Below, piece after piece: positions 7,840-18,057 of a stretch of 64,000 bases of DNA. This DNA is from Flammeovirgaceae bacterium 311 (GTDB lineage Bacteria > Bacteroidota > Bacteroidia > Cytophagales > Cyclobacteriaceae): contig CP004371.1 in the NCBI GenBank assembly GCA_000597885.1, positions 3,488,501 to 3,552,500 of the forward strand. The letters run 5' to 3'. Position 1 is the first letter of the stretch. Each line of letters opens with the position of its first letter. The notes below the pieces were generated by a model. The model was given only the letters and a program-made list of their open reading frames with translations. It was not told the DNA's origin and ran no database searches. The translations under genes were made by a program, and so were the position numbers.

Positions 7840-10689
7840 TTATTTTGTGTTCCTGTCGGCTAATGGTTCCTGGTCAAAAAAAAGGTGCGCATCACCCTCT
7901 AAGCCAAGTATTGTATTTTTATACCGGCTGCTCCACCGCAGAGCTGTAGCATCGTCCTTAAGGCTTTTGGCATAATTGGCCAGCGCGGTGGTGTGCTTGA
8001 TAGTAAGCTGATTCTCGCCCTCTTTCAGGGCGTCTCCTACCGGAAATTTCAGGCTTCCATACCAGTTTGTTCCTAAAAGCTTACCGTTCAGATAAACTTC
8101 TGTCACTCCCCGGTTTGCTTTTTCCAGCGTGATCCAGGCGCCTTTTTCATCAGCATTGAAACGTGTTGAATAGGTGATGGTACCGGCAAAGCTGCTGAGC
8201 GGTTCATCGGAGTCCATGCTGAAAGGAGTTAGGGTATCCATAGTACGGCTGAAAGTAGTCCCGTTCACATGGTTGAATGCTACCTCCCAGGGTCCGCTTA
8301 GCGTCTGAAAGCTTTTGCCTGGCTTGCTGCTGGCTGTTTTTGCATGCTGCTTTTCCGTCTCCTCATCTTGCGGTTCAAAAACAATCAGCAGCGATTGTAA
8401 CGGATCCAGTTCCAGGTTTACGGCCTGCCCGTTCTTTTCAAATTCAGCAACAGTTCTTGTTCCATCTTCAGGATTCCAGACCCATGCGGTCTTTTTCTCA
8501 TGTGCAAAAACAACCGGCACGCTTACTGTTTCCTTTTTATTGGAGTTTACAAAGAAATAAACATCCCTGTCGTTCGCTCTTTTGGCAATTTGAAAGACAT
8601 TCTTATCCGGCTGCACAACCTTTAGCTGTGGCTGGATATTAATCGATTCAAGCACTCGCATGGTCCAGGTAAGCAGCTGGTCTTCATCAACCGGCCCGCT
8701 GGTATTGATTACCTGATCAGGGTACTCATGCAGCAGTTCTCTAAAAGTGTTCCTGATTGCCTGATCGTTTTCCGTAGCGTTTTTAAAGCCTAGCGCCTTG
8801 TTTGGCACTTTGTCAACCAGGAGCAGCTTTCCTCCTTCTTTTACATACTTAAGCAGCGCTGTAGCGGTTTCCGGCAATACCGAAGCCACATCTGTAAGCA
8901 CAATGGCCTCGTACTGCATAGGACCATATTTCAGGGTACCACCAGATACATCTCCGTCTATGATAATTTGTTCGTTGATGTAATCGCAGGAGCTGCCGGC
9001 CTGGCTCAGGGGCTCCCAAAGCCGGTTGGCATACCAGGGGGTGAGATGAAAGGGCACCCTGGCAAGGCCTTTTTCAGACCATATATCACCTGCAGGAGCC
9101 ATAACGGCTATTTGCCTAAGCGGCTGGCTGTTCTGAAAAACATAGGAGAGCCTGGAATTATAATCGGTCCATCTCTTAAAATAAGGCCACCATGTATTTT
9201 GCTCACTGAAGTAGGAGCCGTAGCGAATCCATCCCGGAAAGCCCGCTTCCACAGGTGAATAGTTATAGCCATGGAGCACAGAGTGGTTCATGCCGGTAAT
9301 AAAGTTCATATCATCATGACGCTTTATTTCTTCCAGCGAAGTCTTGAAAACACCACCTGTGTTGGTCATCGATTCAACGCTAACAATCTTTCTGCCTTTC
9401 AAATGTCCGCCAGACGCCGCATACATATTCCAGGACATGTATCCATGCCCCTGGTTCCATACATATTCGTCGGTTTCCATATCAATGGTGTACAGCCAGT
9501 TGTTGCTTTCCGGCATATCAGCGATCAGGTTGGCTTCGCTAAGGCCCATCAAAAAGGGAATTCCATAAGCCTGGTAGCGGCAAATCAACCCGTTATCCGT
9601 ACAATATTGCTGAAAGGGCTTCACAAAATTTTCGATGAAAACATCTACCAGCAGTTTGTTGTAATCGTACCTTACTCTTCTTAGATCTGCCTTAAATGCC
9701 TCGGAATAACTGTTCTCCTCATAGCCTGTGTGTGGTTCATAGAAAACAAATGGCAGGTAAGTGGTTAAGTGATAGCCATAGGTCTGGAAGAAAATCTCCT
9801 GCAGCTCATCGGTCCAGTTTGCCCCCGCAAGCTCAATGCTGTCACAGAACAGCGCCCGTAGCAATTCATTCAGCGGCACCCCTGTATCTTCACTGATTTT
9901 CTGGAGGCGGTTCAGGTACGCTAAGGTTACTTCCTTATCGTAGTGATTCATAACCGGCCCTGCAGCACCCTTGGCACCATGCATCACTTCCCTGTGGCCA
10001 TGCAGTAAAATTCCGTATCTAAGTTCATGATTTCCCTTAGGAACAGTATACTTCAGCGACTGCCCTTTATTAAATTCCTCCAGTAAATCAATCCCCTCCT
10101 GTGGCCCTGCAGCATTCACCGGCACAAGCCTCATATAAAACATCCGCTTCTCCAGCGGGGCTTCCTCATGCTTTTGCACCAGGGCGTCGTGCGCCTTTGT
10201 GTAGAGGGCATCCAGGTTTTCTTCAATTGTTTCTCCTCCTTTAACGGGGATGCTATGCGACAAAACCTTCTGAATGGTTTCTTCCTTTTTCAGAAACTCC
10301 CCACCGAAGGGCCAGCCGGAACCAACAATGATATCAGAGATCATGCCCCTTGTCTTAGCTTCCTGGCTGGCAAACTGCAGCATTTGATTCCATTCTTTGC
10401 TAAGCCACTCAATAGGCTGGGTGCCTACATCTTTCGCTTCATCAGGCATGGCAATCGGATTGATCTCCACGCCTCCTATACCAGCCTCATTCATAACAGT
10501 CAGCTGCCGGCTTAATTCTTTTTTATCTAAATGGTTGCCATTCCACCACCACCTGATAAACGGTCGGGCTTCGGCAGGCGGATTTTTAAAGCCTTCATAC
10601 AAATTATCTGCTGATAAGGTTTCAGCAGGTTGCTGGCAGCCTAAAAACCCAAACAGTACAATAAAAGAGAATATGGAAATCTTCTTCAT
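7840..10689 (-). CDS. GH106 alpha-L-rhamnosidase lipoprotein
   Basis: The start at 10689 is preferred: AGGTGA lies 5 bp upstream and the product begins MKKISIFSFIVLFGFLGC, a clean lipoprotein signal. A longer reading to 10731 would put 14 residues before it. The protein has 949 residues. PFIRWWWNGNHLDKKELSRQL is the family N-terminal signature of GH106, followed by GGVEINPIAMPD, SGWPFGGEF and a C-terminal galactose-binding-like sandwich (GAWITLEKANRGVTEVYLNG, GTNWYGSLKFPVG). GH106 enzymes release alpha-L-rhamnose with inversion, for example from rhamnogalacturonan-II. It follows the sulfatase by 51 bp and precedes the GH140 gene by 35 bp, so co-transcription is expected. A second rhamnosidase family (GH78) in the same operon suggests two kinds of rhamnosyl linkage. 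Confidence 0.92.
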   Translation of the reverse strand: MKKISIFSFIVLFGFLGCQQPAETLSADNLYEGFKNPPAEARPFIRWWWNGNHLDKKELSRQLTVMNEAGIGGVEINPIAMPDEAKDVGTQPIEWLSKEWNQMLQFASQEAKTRGMISDIIVGSGWPFGGEFLKKEETIQKVLSHSIPVKGGETIEENLDALYTKAHDALVQKHEEAPLEKRMFYMRLVPVNAAGPQEGIDLLEEFNKGQSLKYTVPKGNHELRYGILLHGHREVMHGAKGAAGPVMNHYDKEVTLAYLNRLQKISEDTGVPLNELLRALFCDSIELAGANWTDELQEIFFQTYGYHLTTYLPFVFYEPHTGYEENSYSEAFKADLRRVRYDYNKLLVDVFIENFVKPFQQYCTDNGLICRYQAYGIPFLMGLSEANLIADMPESNNWLYTIDMETDEYVWNQGHGYMSWNMYAASGGHLKGRKIVSVESMTNTGGVFKTSLEEIKRHDDMNFITGMNHSVLHGYNYSPVEAGFPGWIRYGSYFSEQNTWWPYFKRWTDYNSRLSYVFQNSQPLRQIAVMAPAGDIWSEKGLARVPFHLTPWYANRLWEPLSQAGSSCDYINEQIIIDGDVSGGTLKYGPMQYEAIVLTDVASVLPETATALLKYVKEGGKLLLVDKVPNKALGFKNATENDQAIRNTFRELLHEYPDQVINTSGPVDEDQLLTWTMRVLESINIQPQLKVVQPDKNVFQIAKRANDRDVYFFVNSNKKETVSVPVVFAHEKKTAWVWNPEDGTRTVAEFEKNGQAVNLELDPLQSLLIVFEPQDEETEKQHAKTASSKPGKSFQTLSGPWEVAFNHVNGTTFSRTMDTLTPFSMDSDEPLSSFAGTITYSTRFNADEKGAWITLEKANRGVTEVYLNGKLLGTNWYGSLKFPVGDALKEGENQLTIKHTTALANYAKSLKDDATALRWSSRYKNTILGLEGDAHLFFDQEPLADRNTK

Positions 10690-10740
10690 GAAATCACCTA
10701 ATAGAATACACTTACTTATTCGAACATACATTCCGCTGCA

Positions 10741-12273
10741 CTACTGTCTTCTCAGATCAGGGTGTAGTGCCCACTCATACCTTCGCTGCTTATCAAAATG
10801 AGGGTTGGGCTTTGGAAATTCAGCTTTAATTTCTTTTTGCCAATCCTTTAAGAGCGTAAGCAACTCATCTGCTTTTTCCGGGTAATGACTTGCCAGATTG
10901 GTAGACTCGCTAATGTCAGTCTTTAGGTTAAAAAGTAATATTTCTCCAGTCATGAAGTTCTGGATCAGTTTCCAGTCTCCTTTTCTGACTGCGCCGGCTG
11001 GTACATCGTGATGGAATACCGGATAGTGCCAAAAAATAGCGCGTTCTTGATCCGGGTTTTCTCCATGTAATTCTTTTACAACCGACTTTCCGTCCAGGGG
11101 TACGTTTTTAGGCGGCCTGACACCTGCCAGTTCTAAAAAAGTAGGAAAGAAGTCTACACTGGTAACAAGCGCATCATTTTTAGTACCGGGCTTAATTTTC
11201 TGTGGCCACTTTACAATCATGGGCACTCGTATGCCACCTTCGAACACAGTACCTTTTTCATTTCTTAAAGGTGCGTTAGAGGTAGCGATAAATTTTAAAG
11301 GATCTTTGTCTTTGTTGTAGGGAACCTTCTCATGCCCCTGTACATGTATAATATCCATTCTATCTGACACAGACCAGTCGTTTCGACTGGTTTCATAATC
11401 ATGCTCCGTAACCAGGCCGCCATTATCTGAATAAAACACTACGACAGTGTTTTCGCTAAGACCAGTCTCCTTCAGTTTTTTCAAAACACTGCCCACACTT
11501 CTATCGAGGTGCTCTATCATGGCCGCATAAATAGCGTTGCTTGGATAAAGACTGTCCTTTTCCTTATTCAGGTACTTATTGATCAGGTCAGCATCAGCAT
11601 TCAGCCTCACATGCACATCGTAATGAGACAGTACCAAAAACAAGGGCCGATCTTTATGTTTGTCGATGAACTGCATGCCAAATTTGGTAATCTGCTCATT
11701 GAACCTTTCTTCAGCAAATTCTTCCCTTTCAGGCAAAAACTTCACATTATAATATCCCTGTCCAATATTGGCTTCATCGAAGCCTTGTTGCAGGGGATGG
11801 TACTTTATGACTTCTTCTTTTGGCATATGCCAGGTGTCACCCAGGTGCCATTTACCAAAGAACCCGGTAGCATAGCCGGCAGATTTCAGCGCTTCGGCAA
11901 TGGTGGTAACTTCGGCCGGTAAATATTGGGTTCGGTTATTGGGCACTTGCACTTCCTCAAAAGGCCTGTGGTGGCCAGGTATGTGGGCTACAATTCCTAG
12001 TCTTGCAGGGTACTGGCCGGAAATAATAGCAGCTCTTGCAGGAGAGCAAACAGGGCTTGCTGAATAAGCATTGGTAAAAAGCATTCCTTCTGAAGCCATG
12101 CGGTCCAGATTTGGTGCCTCATTGAATTTGTTGCCATACGATGGCAAATCAGACCAGCCAAGGTCGTCGGCCAAAATGAGAATGATGTTAGGCTTCTTAT
12201 TTACCTGTGCAAAACAAGAATCAAACGGCAACAGCCCCACCCATATAATAGACAAAATGAAAAGCTTCCTCAT
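10741..12273 (-). CDS. Family S1 (formylglycine-dependent) sulfatase
   Basis: ATG at 12273 is preferred over the TTG just upstream. The protein has 510 residues with a signal peptide ending near FDSCFA. PNIILILADDLGW supplies the metal-binding Asp pair (D36, D37). CSPAR at residues 76-80 fits the C-x-[PA]-x-R motif whose Cys is turned into formylglycine; SGQYPARLG follows as usual. YSDNGG and the C-terminal GDWKLIQN agree with the alkaline-phosphatase fold. It removes a sulfate ester from a carbohydrate in the periplasm. A formylglycine-generating enzyme must exist elsewhere because none is visible here. Its place as first gene after the SusCD hairpin suggests the target carries sulfate, which land-plant RG-II does not; this points to a marine or modified glycan. 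The exact S1 subfamily cannot be read by eye. Confidence 0.92.
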   Translation of the reverse strand: MRKLFILSIIWVGLLPFDSCFAQVNKKPNIILILADDLGWSDLPSYGNKFNEAPNLDRMASEGMLFTNAYSASPVCSPARAAIISGQYPARLGIVAHIPGHHRPFEEVQVPNNRTQYLPAEVTTIAEALKSAGYATGFFGKWHLGDTWHMPKEEVIKYHPLQQGFDEANIGQGYYNVKFLPEREEFAEERFNEQITKFGMQFIDKHKDRPLFLVLSHYDVHVRLNADADLINKYLNKEKDSLYPSNAIYAAMIEHLDRSVGSVLKKLKETGLSENTVVVFYSDNGGLVTEHDYETSRNDWSVSDRMDIIHVQGHEKVPYNKDKDPLKFIATSNAPLRNEKGTVFEGGIRVPMIVKWPQKIKPGTKNDALVTSVDFFPTFLELAGVRPPKNVPLDGKSVVKELHGENPDQERAIFWHYPVFHHDVPAGAVRKGDWKLIQNFMTGEILLFNLKTDISESTNLASHYPEKADELLTLLKDWQKEIKAEFPKPNPHFDKQRRYEWALHPDLRRQ

Positions 12274-12316
12274 CAACCAATTTTGTTAATTGCCCTACAA
12301 ACCATTTAAACTTGCT

Positions 12317-12363
12317 TAAAAAAATTAAGGGGGAGGCAACGGGAATCCTCGCCTCCCCCTTAA
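12317..12363 (-). terminator. Strong hairpin with U-tract between susD and the enzyme genes
   Basis: A perfect 13-bp inverted repeat (arms 12325-12337 and 12351-12363, loop 13 nt) is followed on the minus strand by seven U residues (12318-12324). It fits an intrinsic terminator. Because enzyme genes of the same PUL continue 45 bp further on, partial read-through would give high SusCD and lower enzyme expression. Confidence 0.85.
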
Positions 12364-12386
12364 CTTCATTATTAAAAGTTCAAAAA

Positions 12387-14027
12387 TTACCAGCCTGGAT
12401 TCTGAACCAATTGCGGATTCAGATCAACCTCAGATGCCGGAATAGGCCATAGGTAATCTTTCTCTTCTCTAAATACCTTTGTTACAATTCTTTGGCCACG
12501 GAAATCAAGAACTTCATGGTTTAAGCCAAAGATAGGATCAGTTGTATGGGCAGTTCTCCACCTTCTTACATCAAAATAGCCATGAGATTCGAACATCAGC
12601 TCCCGGAAGCGCTCCAGCCGGATCTCTCTTTGTAGCTCTGCCTGAGATAAGGATTGAGGAATATCAGCCACACCAGCCCGGCTTCTTACTTTGTTGATAG
12701 CTTCAAAAACATCAGAAGAAGGGCCGCTTGCTTCATTTTTTGCCTCTGCATACATCAGCAGTACATCAGCAAAACGTATCAGCGGATAATTTACCGGAGA
12801 GTTCTGTCTAAGCGGGGCATCTTCTCCCGGAGAAACAAACTTTCTGATAGGTATTAACGCCTCGTTCGGAAAGGTAGTGGTAAGCGCAGGAGGATTCATG
12901 CTACTGGTACCTATTGGCCAGTAATATTTATGCACTACTCCCTGTGCTCCAACAAAGGTAGAACCCGGCAAAATAGCAGTGGCATGTAAACGCGGATCGG
13001 CATCTGCATAAGTTGTCTGGTACCAGTCCACAATCTCTGGTCCGTACTCTGCTTCGCTATCATAATCAGCCCTTTGCGGCATGGTTGATCTGTCGATAGG
13101 GGTACCATCTTTATTGGTGAATACCTCCAGACCTATGTGTGAAACTGTTGCCCAGTCACCGCCAAGTCTTGGGTGATTTCTGAACGCAAACCTGTGATCA
13201 AACCAGCTGCCTAAGCCAGGCTCAGATATGTATTGAATTTCGAATACAGATTCTACGTTATTCTGCGTCTGATAATAGAAATGATCATCATATTCTGCGG
13301 TAAGGCCATAGGAGAAAGGTGCGCTCATTAGTTTTTCAAACTCAGCTGCCGCTTTTTCCCACTGCTGATCATACAAATAAGTTTTCCCAAGCATTGCAAT
13401 TGCAGCCCCTTTTGTAACCTTACCTAATTGTGCGTCAGGATAAGACAAAAGCAGCTTTTCTGAAGCGTCTTGGAAATCTGCTATAATGAAATCTCTAACC
13501 TCTTCCGCAGTATTTCTAGCAGTATATGTTTCATTTACCGGAACCTTTCCATCGAAAATTTGTACACCGCCCCAAAGCTGCCATAGGTAGAAATATGACA
13601 AGCCTCTGAAAAACTTAGCCTCACCAATCATGCGGTCTCTCACCTCAGGATCAATGTTCTCATTTCCCTCTAAGCCCGTAATAGCATCGTTTGCATAACG
13701 AACAGTTCTATAAAAGCCTCTCCACATGTTACCAAACAGCTGATCTCTGGCAGTGGCCACACCAGACAAATGGTCTAAGCCAAATACGTTTCTAACAATC
13801 GTGTACCCATAAGGAGATAAGGTTGCTGTATAATACCAGGGATGCGACCAGGCTTCGTGAGCAAAGGTACGATACACGCCATTGATGGCCATTTCTGCAT
13901 TTGCTTCTGTTTTCCAGATATCAGCACTTGATATTGCATGATAGGGCTGCCTGTCCAGAAAATCATCTTCGCAGCTCGTAACCAGGAGCAATAAAATGAT
14001 AATATTTATTGATAATATTTTTTTCAT
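12387..14027 (-). CDS. susD: SusD/RagB-family glycan-binding lipoprotein
   Basis: The 546-residue protein starts with a lipoprotein signal (IIILLLLVTSC, Cys about residue 19) followed by EDDFLDRQP, the typical N-terminus of SusD proteins. AEMAINGVYR, the TPR-like helices with EAKFFRGLSYFYLWQLWGG, and the C-terminal FADVLLMYAEAKNEA and REIRLERFRELMFESHGYFDVRRW are family hallmarks. It caps the SusC pore on the cell surface and binds the oligosaccharide. The gene starts 20 bp behind susC, as is standard. Ligand identity cannot be read from sequence. Confidence 0.97.
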   Translation of the reverse strand: MKKILSINIIILLLLVTSCEDDFLDRQPYHAISSADIWKTEANAEMAINGVYRTFAHEAWSHPWYYTATLSPYGYTIVRNVFGLDHLSGVATARDQLFGNMWRGFYRTVRYANDAITGLEGNENIDPEVRDRMIGEAKFFRGLSYFYLWQLWGGVQIFDGKVPVNETYTARNTAEEVRDFIIADFQDASEKLLLSYPDAQLGKVTKGAAIAMLGKTYLYDQQWEKAAAEFEKLMSAPFSYGLTAEYDDHFYYQTQNNVESVFEIQYISEPGLGSWFDHRFAFRNHPRLGGDWATVSHIGLEVFTNKDGTPIDRSTMPQRADYDSEAEYGPEIVDWYQTTYADADPRLHATAILPGSTFVGAQGVVHKYYWPIGTSSMNPPALTTTFPNEALIPIRKFVSPGEDAPLRQNSPVNYPLIRFADVLLMYAEAKNEASGPSSDVFEAINKVRSRAGVADIPQSLSQAELQREIRLERFRELMFESHGYFDVRRWRTAHTTDPIFGLNHEVLDFRGQRIVTKVFREEKDYLWPIPASEVDLNPQLVQNPGW

Positions 14028-14047
14028 TGTTAATTCTATTTAAATAA

Positions 14048-17000
14048 TTAGAAGCCAACACTTAATCCAAAAGAAACAGTTTTACTTAATGGGTAAGTAA
14101 TATCATCAGTTTCAGGATCCTGGCCAGGCCAATCTGTAAAGGTGAAGTAGTTTTCAAGGTTACCGAACACCCTCAGGTTTTGGAGTCTAGCTTTAGATAG
14201 TAAGCTGTTTGGCAAAGTATAACCTAACTGCATTGATCTGATTCTTGTAAAAGCCGCACTGTGCAAAAAGAAGTCAGAAGTCATGTTGTTCTTAGGATTG
14301 TTGGTGTACATCTTAGGCAGGGTAGTACTGGGGTTTTCTTCTGTCCACATACCCTTATAAGCTTCTGGCCATAAATAACCGATAGTTATTCTGTTTGTAC
14401 CATAAAGGTCTCCCTGTAAGTACTTATCCCATTTTCCAACTCCGTCAATGATCATGTTGAAATCAAAACCTGCGTAATTCAATCCAATGCTACCGCCATA
14501 AGTGATCAGAGGAATTGGATTGCCTTTTAGCACTCTGTCATCGTCATTGATAACCTTGTCGCCATTTGCATCTCTGTACAAAAAGTCTCCGGGACCTGGA
14601 GCAGAAGGATGGAAGGTATAACCCTGAGCAATAAGCTCATCAATCTGTGACTGGTTCTGAACGATGGTTTCAACTTCCCTTACCCAGTAAGTACCTATCG
14701 GATAGCCTTCTGTCCATGCCTGTGATGCACCTCGTCCTTCAATAAAATCACCTTTATAGCTTACAATTTCATTTTTGTTGTAGGCAAAGTTAGCACCTAA
14801 AGACACACCCAGTTTGCCGATAGTTTTGTAATAGCGAACTTCTGTTTCAACACCTTTATTCATAACCTCAGCAGAGTTAAACCTTGGTGCAGCTATGCCG
14901 CCATTTACCTGTGGAATGGGAAGATTTGCCAGGATGTTATTGGTATTTTTCTCATAGTAGTTCACATCTACTGAAAGTGATTCGAACAGGATGGCATCAA
15001 GGCCAACGTTCAGCACATTGGTGCTTTCCCAGGTAATCTGATCATTACCAAATGCGCCATATAATAGGCCGGGTGCTATTCTATCCCCTAGCGCATAGTT
15101 TGCTGTGCCGTAAAATTCCTGCCATTCGTAATTACCAATACCATTGTTACCTAACTGACCATAGGAAGCTCTTAGCTTTAAGGAACTAACAGTGTTTCTC
15201 AATCCACCAAAGAAGTTTTCTTCAGAAACAACCCAGCCTGCAGAAACTGAAGGGAAGAAACCCCATCTTCTATCAGGTGCAAACCTGGAAGAACCATCAT
15301 ATCTGGCATTAGCTTCAAATAAATATTTATTACTAAAAGCATAATTTAACCTGCCGAAAAATGATCTCATCGCAAAGTCGGAGGCATTTCCGCTAGCCTG
15401 CGGATCACTCGGTGCAGCATCCAGCACCGGAACATCCCAGCTTAACAGGTCGCGTTTAGAAGCGCTGAATCCTCTTTGGAAAAAATACTCCTGGTTAAAG
15501 CCACCCAGAACCCCAACAGCGTGTTTTCCAAAACTGCGATTAAAGCTTGAGAATATATCAATGATTTCGCGCTGATTCCGGTTGAAAGTTTCAGTCAGCT
15601 GAAGCCTTACATCGCCTTTAGGAATCACGATTGATTCTGTCTGAAAATTCCATCTTTCCTGAGGATCACCCCCTATCCAGTTCTCCTGATTGCGGATATC
15701 TGCAAAATAACTACCTGTAATCTCCCAGCCTTTTAAAGGCGTGATGGTTGCAAAAATTTTACCCTGCAAATTGTTTGATTTATGCTCTCCTCTTATCGAT
15801 TCGGCTTGCATCAGAAGGTTATTTGCGCCTGCCTCTCCGGATGGTGTCTGGGCAGCACCATACCTGCCATCGGGGTGTTTTGGAACCATACCCGGAGTGG
15901 TAGCACGCCACCAGGTGAAGATATTTGCTATTTGAGTAGGCTCCGCTTTTGAAGTTATTACAGTAAAGTTATTACCCAATTTCAACCAGTCATTTACCTG
16001 GTAAGTCAGGTTATTTCTAAAGTTCATCCTTCGAAAACCTGTATTGGTAATAAGACCATCGTCTTTAAAATAGTCTAATGAAGTATAGAAATTAACTTTT
16101 TCGTTACCACCTCTAGCAGAAAAATTATGATTGGTCACTACATTCTGTTTGATCAAAACATCTGACCAGTCGGTATTAGGATAACCTATTGGATCGGTCT
16201 GTGACTTCTCCCTCCATTCAGCTATCTGCTCCTCTGTAAAGGATGGATTAACACCGGAATTAATCTGAGCGATATTGATTAGCTGCATGTGATCTGCAGT
16301 ATTGCTGATCACATCGTGCATAATTGTAGGTTTACGGAAGCCTACAAAGTTGTTGTAATTGAAATTAACTTTACCTCCCGAATTCTTTCCGGATTTAGTG
16401 GTGATCAGGATCACACCATTCGACGCCCTGGAACCATAAATCGCAGCAGATGCAGCATCTTTCAGGATAGAAACGGACGCAACATCGTGTGGGCTAACGG
16501 TATTAATATCTGCAACCATTCCATCTACCAACACCAGCGGAGACTGGCTGGCATTCAAAGAGCCAATTCCCCGAATACTGATATTTGATTCTGCGTTGTC
16601 TCTTGGAATACCACTGCTTTGCTGAACTCTGATACCTGATGACAAACCAGACAGCATGGTGGAAACATTTGTGGTTGCCCTGGAGGTCATTGCCTTATCA
16701 TCGAAATCTACAGAGGAAACAGCGCCTGTAACATTCTGCTTTTTCTGCGTTCCATAACCAACTACAACCACTGCATCCAGCTGCTCCACGTCAGGCTCAA
16801 GCTGAACTGATATTGATGTACGGTTATTGATAGGCACCTCTTGCACCACATAGCCAACAAAGGATACTACCAGTACACCCGAGGTATTTGGTACACTCAA
16901 AGAATAATTACCATCTACATCAGTCACGGTTCCGGTTGTGGTACCTTTTACCTGTACAGTTACTCCGGGTAAACCTTCTCCGTTTTCAGCATCAGTAACT

Positions 17001-17104
17001 TTACCCGAAATCGTTTGCGACTGAGCCATTACGTTGGCCACACACAGCCAGGACAAGAACAAAATGGAGCCCAGCTTCAGAAAGCGTTTGTAAAAATATT
17101 TCAT
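14048..17104 (-). CDS. susC: SusC/RagA-family TonB-dependent outer-membrane transporter
   Basis: The protein has 1018 residues, the normal length. After a signal peptide (ILFLSWLCVANVMA) comes a carboxypeptidase-D-regulatory-like domain (ISGKVTDAENGEGLPGVTV), a TonB-box region (LDAVVVVGYGTQKKQNVTG), the plug (SPLVLVDGMVADI, SVSILKDAASAAIYGSRASNGVILITTK) and a long beta-barrel ending FGLSVGF. It imports oligosaccharides through the outer membrane using TonB energy. It is the first gene of the minus-strand PUL and lies next to the 1 kb divergent control region. No sigma/anti-sigma pair or hybrid two-component sensor, the usual PUL regulators, is beside it; a GntR-type regulator is the only nearby candidate. 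Confidence 0.97.
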   Translation of the reverse strand: MKYFYKRFLKLGSILFLSWLCVANVMAQSQTISGKVTDAENGEGLPGVTVQVKGTTTGTVTDVDGNYSLSVPNTSGVLVVSFVGYVVQEVPINNRTSISVQLEPDVEQLDAVVVVGYGTQKKQNVTGAVSSVDFDDKAMTSRATTNVSTMLSGLSSGIRVQQSSGIPRDNAESNISIRGIGSLNASQSPLVLVDGMVADINTVSPHDVASVSILKDAASAAIYGSRASNGVILITTKSGKNSGGKVNFNYNNFVGFRKPTIMHDVISNTADHMQLINIAQINSGVNPSFTEEQIAEWREKSQTDPIGYPNTDWSDVLIKQNVVTNHNFSARGGNEKVNFYTSLDYFKDDGLITNTGFRRMNFRNNLTYQVNDWLKLGNNFTVITSKAEPTQIANIFTWWRATTPGMVPKHPDGRYGAAQTPSGEAGANNLLMQAESIRGEHKSNNLQGKIFATITPLKGWEITGSYFADIRNQENWIGGDPQERWNFQTESIVIPKGDVRLQLTETFNRNQREIIDIFSSFNRSFGKHAVGVLGGFNQEYFFQRGFSASKRDLLSWDVPVLDAAPSDPQASGNASDFAMRSFFGRLNYAFSNKYLFEANARYDGSSRFAPDRRWGFFPSVSAGWVVSEENFFGGLRNTVSSLKLRASYGQLGNNGIGNYEWQEFYGTANYALGDRIAPGLLYGAFGNDQITWESTNVLNVGLDAILFESLSVDVNYYEKNTNNILANLPIPQVNGGIAAPRFNSAEVMNKGVETEVRYYKTIGKLGVSLGANFAYNKNEIVSYKGDFIEGRGASQAWTEGYPIGTYWVREVETIVQNQSQIDELIAQGYTFHPSAPGPGDFLYRDANGDKVINDDDRVLKGNPIPLITYGGSIGLNYAGFDFNMIIDGVGKWDKYLQGDLYGTNRITIGYLWPEAYKGMWTEENPSTTLPKMYTNNPKNNMTSDFFLHSAAFTRIRSMQLGYTLPNSLLSKARLQNLRVFGNLENYFTFTDWPGQDPETDDITYPLSKTVSFGLSVGF

Positions 17105-17837
17105 TCATTAAATAATTAAAGGTGGCAGAAGTTGAGATTAGACTTGTTGATCGAGATTTCCTCTAGGGTCATATAAAATTATTTATGTATTTTATTTGAT
17201 CTGTCCTGATCTGTCATGTTTGAACATTAATTTGATGATGTTTATTAGATCAGGGCAGCATTAGCGTGAATTTCAGTTGAATAAAACAGCAAGAGGTAAG
17301 ATGCTCCAGGGTTCTTGTACTACAGTGACTGGCGCAGGATCTCTTGATTGTTGAAGCGGTATTGAGCTCTGCCTGTAAATAAATTCAAATTGCCCGGTGA
17401 CTCTGCTTACGCTTTCCCCTGACCTTTCCAGGTACTGCCAATCGGGTAAAAACACTTAATAACTATGCTGTTTTCGCTTATAACCTAGTGTGCTGCATTA
17501 GAAAATCTTTGAACAGATCAGAAGCAGACCAGCAGGTTTGACTAAAACTGAAGAATGCCAACACCCCCTTTGCAGCAGTTATTTTCATCTCACTTCGGTT
17601 GCAGCCTACTGAAGATCATCTCTTCCCATACTAATATTGAATAAATCAACCTTGCACTCTGTCTGCACCTTAACCACGAACCAGTTCATCATGAAAAAAA
17701 AGATACCTGCATACAGAATACCCAAAACAGAGAAGCCCCCATTGTATTATGCGTTTTTTTTCATATGTTCATTTCATTTAGTTGTTCAACCTTTGAATGA
17801 ATCACTAATCCGTTTTAAGAATCTATTAAAACGTACA

Positions 17838-17848
17838 TTTGTATACTT
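17838..17848. promoter_or_regulatory. Putative GntR operator 1 (TTTGTATACTT)
   Basis: The GTATAC core at 17841-17846 lies inside a near-palindrome and directly overlaps the last base of a TAnnTTTG element (17834-17841). It is centred 23 bp, about two helical turns, from operator 2, a spacing that suits cooperative binding of dimers. Confidence 0.45.
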
Positions 17849-17860
17849 TTTTATCTTCCT

Positions 17861-17872
17861 ATTGTATACGTT
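17861..17872. promoter_or_regulatory. Putative GntR operator 2 (ATTGTATACGTT)
   Basis: The GTATAC core is at 17864-17869, with one matching TTG/CAA-type half (ATTGTA) and one weaker half. It pairs with operator 1. Confidence 0.45.
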
Positions 17873-17960
17873 ATAAAAGTAATTTTAAATATGTTATGAT
17901 GCAACCGTTTCCGTTAGGATTTTTTTCTAAAATTTTAATGCCAAACAGCTGCTGCTGCCA

Positions 17961-17970
17961 GAGTATACAA
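17961..17970. promoter_or_regulatory. Putative GntR operator 3 (GAGTATACAA)
   Basis: The GTATAC core at 17963-17968 has a good right half (ATACAA) and a poor left half. It is the weakest of the four sites in this region. Confidence 0.3.
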
Positions 17971-18020
17971 ATAGAAGGGTCTATAGAAAGCTAAATCTCA
18001 AGCAGTGCTTACAATTATAT

Positions 18021-18030
18021 TTGTATACAA
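18021..18030. promoter_or_regulatory. Putative GntR operator 4, perfect palindrome TTGTATACAA
   Basis: This is a perfect 10-bp palindrome overlapping a TAnnTTTG element at 18016-18023 and lying 76 bp before the first permease gene. Binding here would block a promoter placed on that element. It differs from the motif at 22648 and 25520 by one central base. Confidence 0.55.
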
Positions 18031-18057
18031 TTATATAGAACTGATTTACACAAATAA

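Noticed and set aside
1-17104. Calling the locus a complete RG-II degradation locus
   Set aside because: Only three RG-II-type families are present; the many other enzymes and lyases needed are missing and a sulfatase does not fit land-plant RG-II.
17637-17876. 79-codon plus-strand frame in the divergent region
   Set aside because: It overlaps the operator-like sites, is very AT-rich and shows no family feature beyond a hydrophobic stretch.
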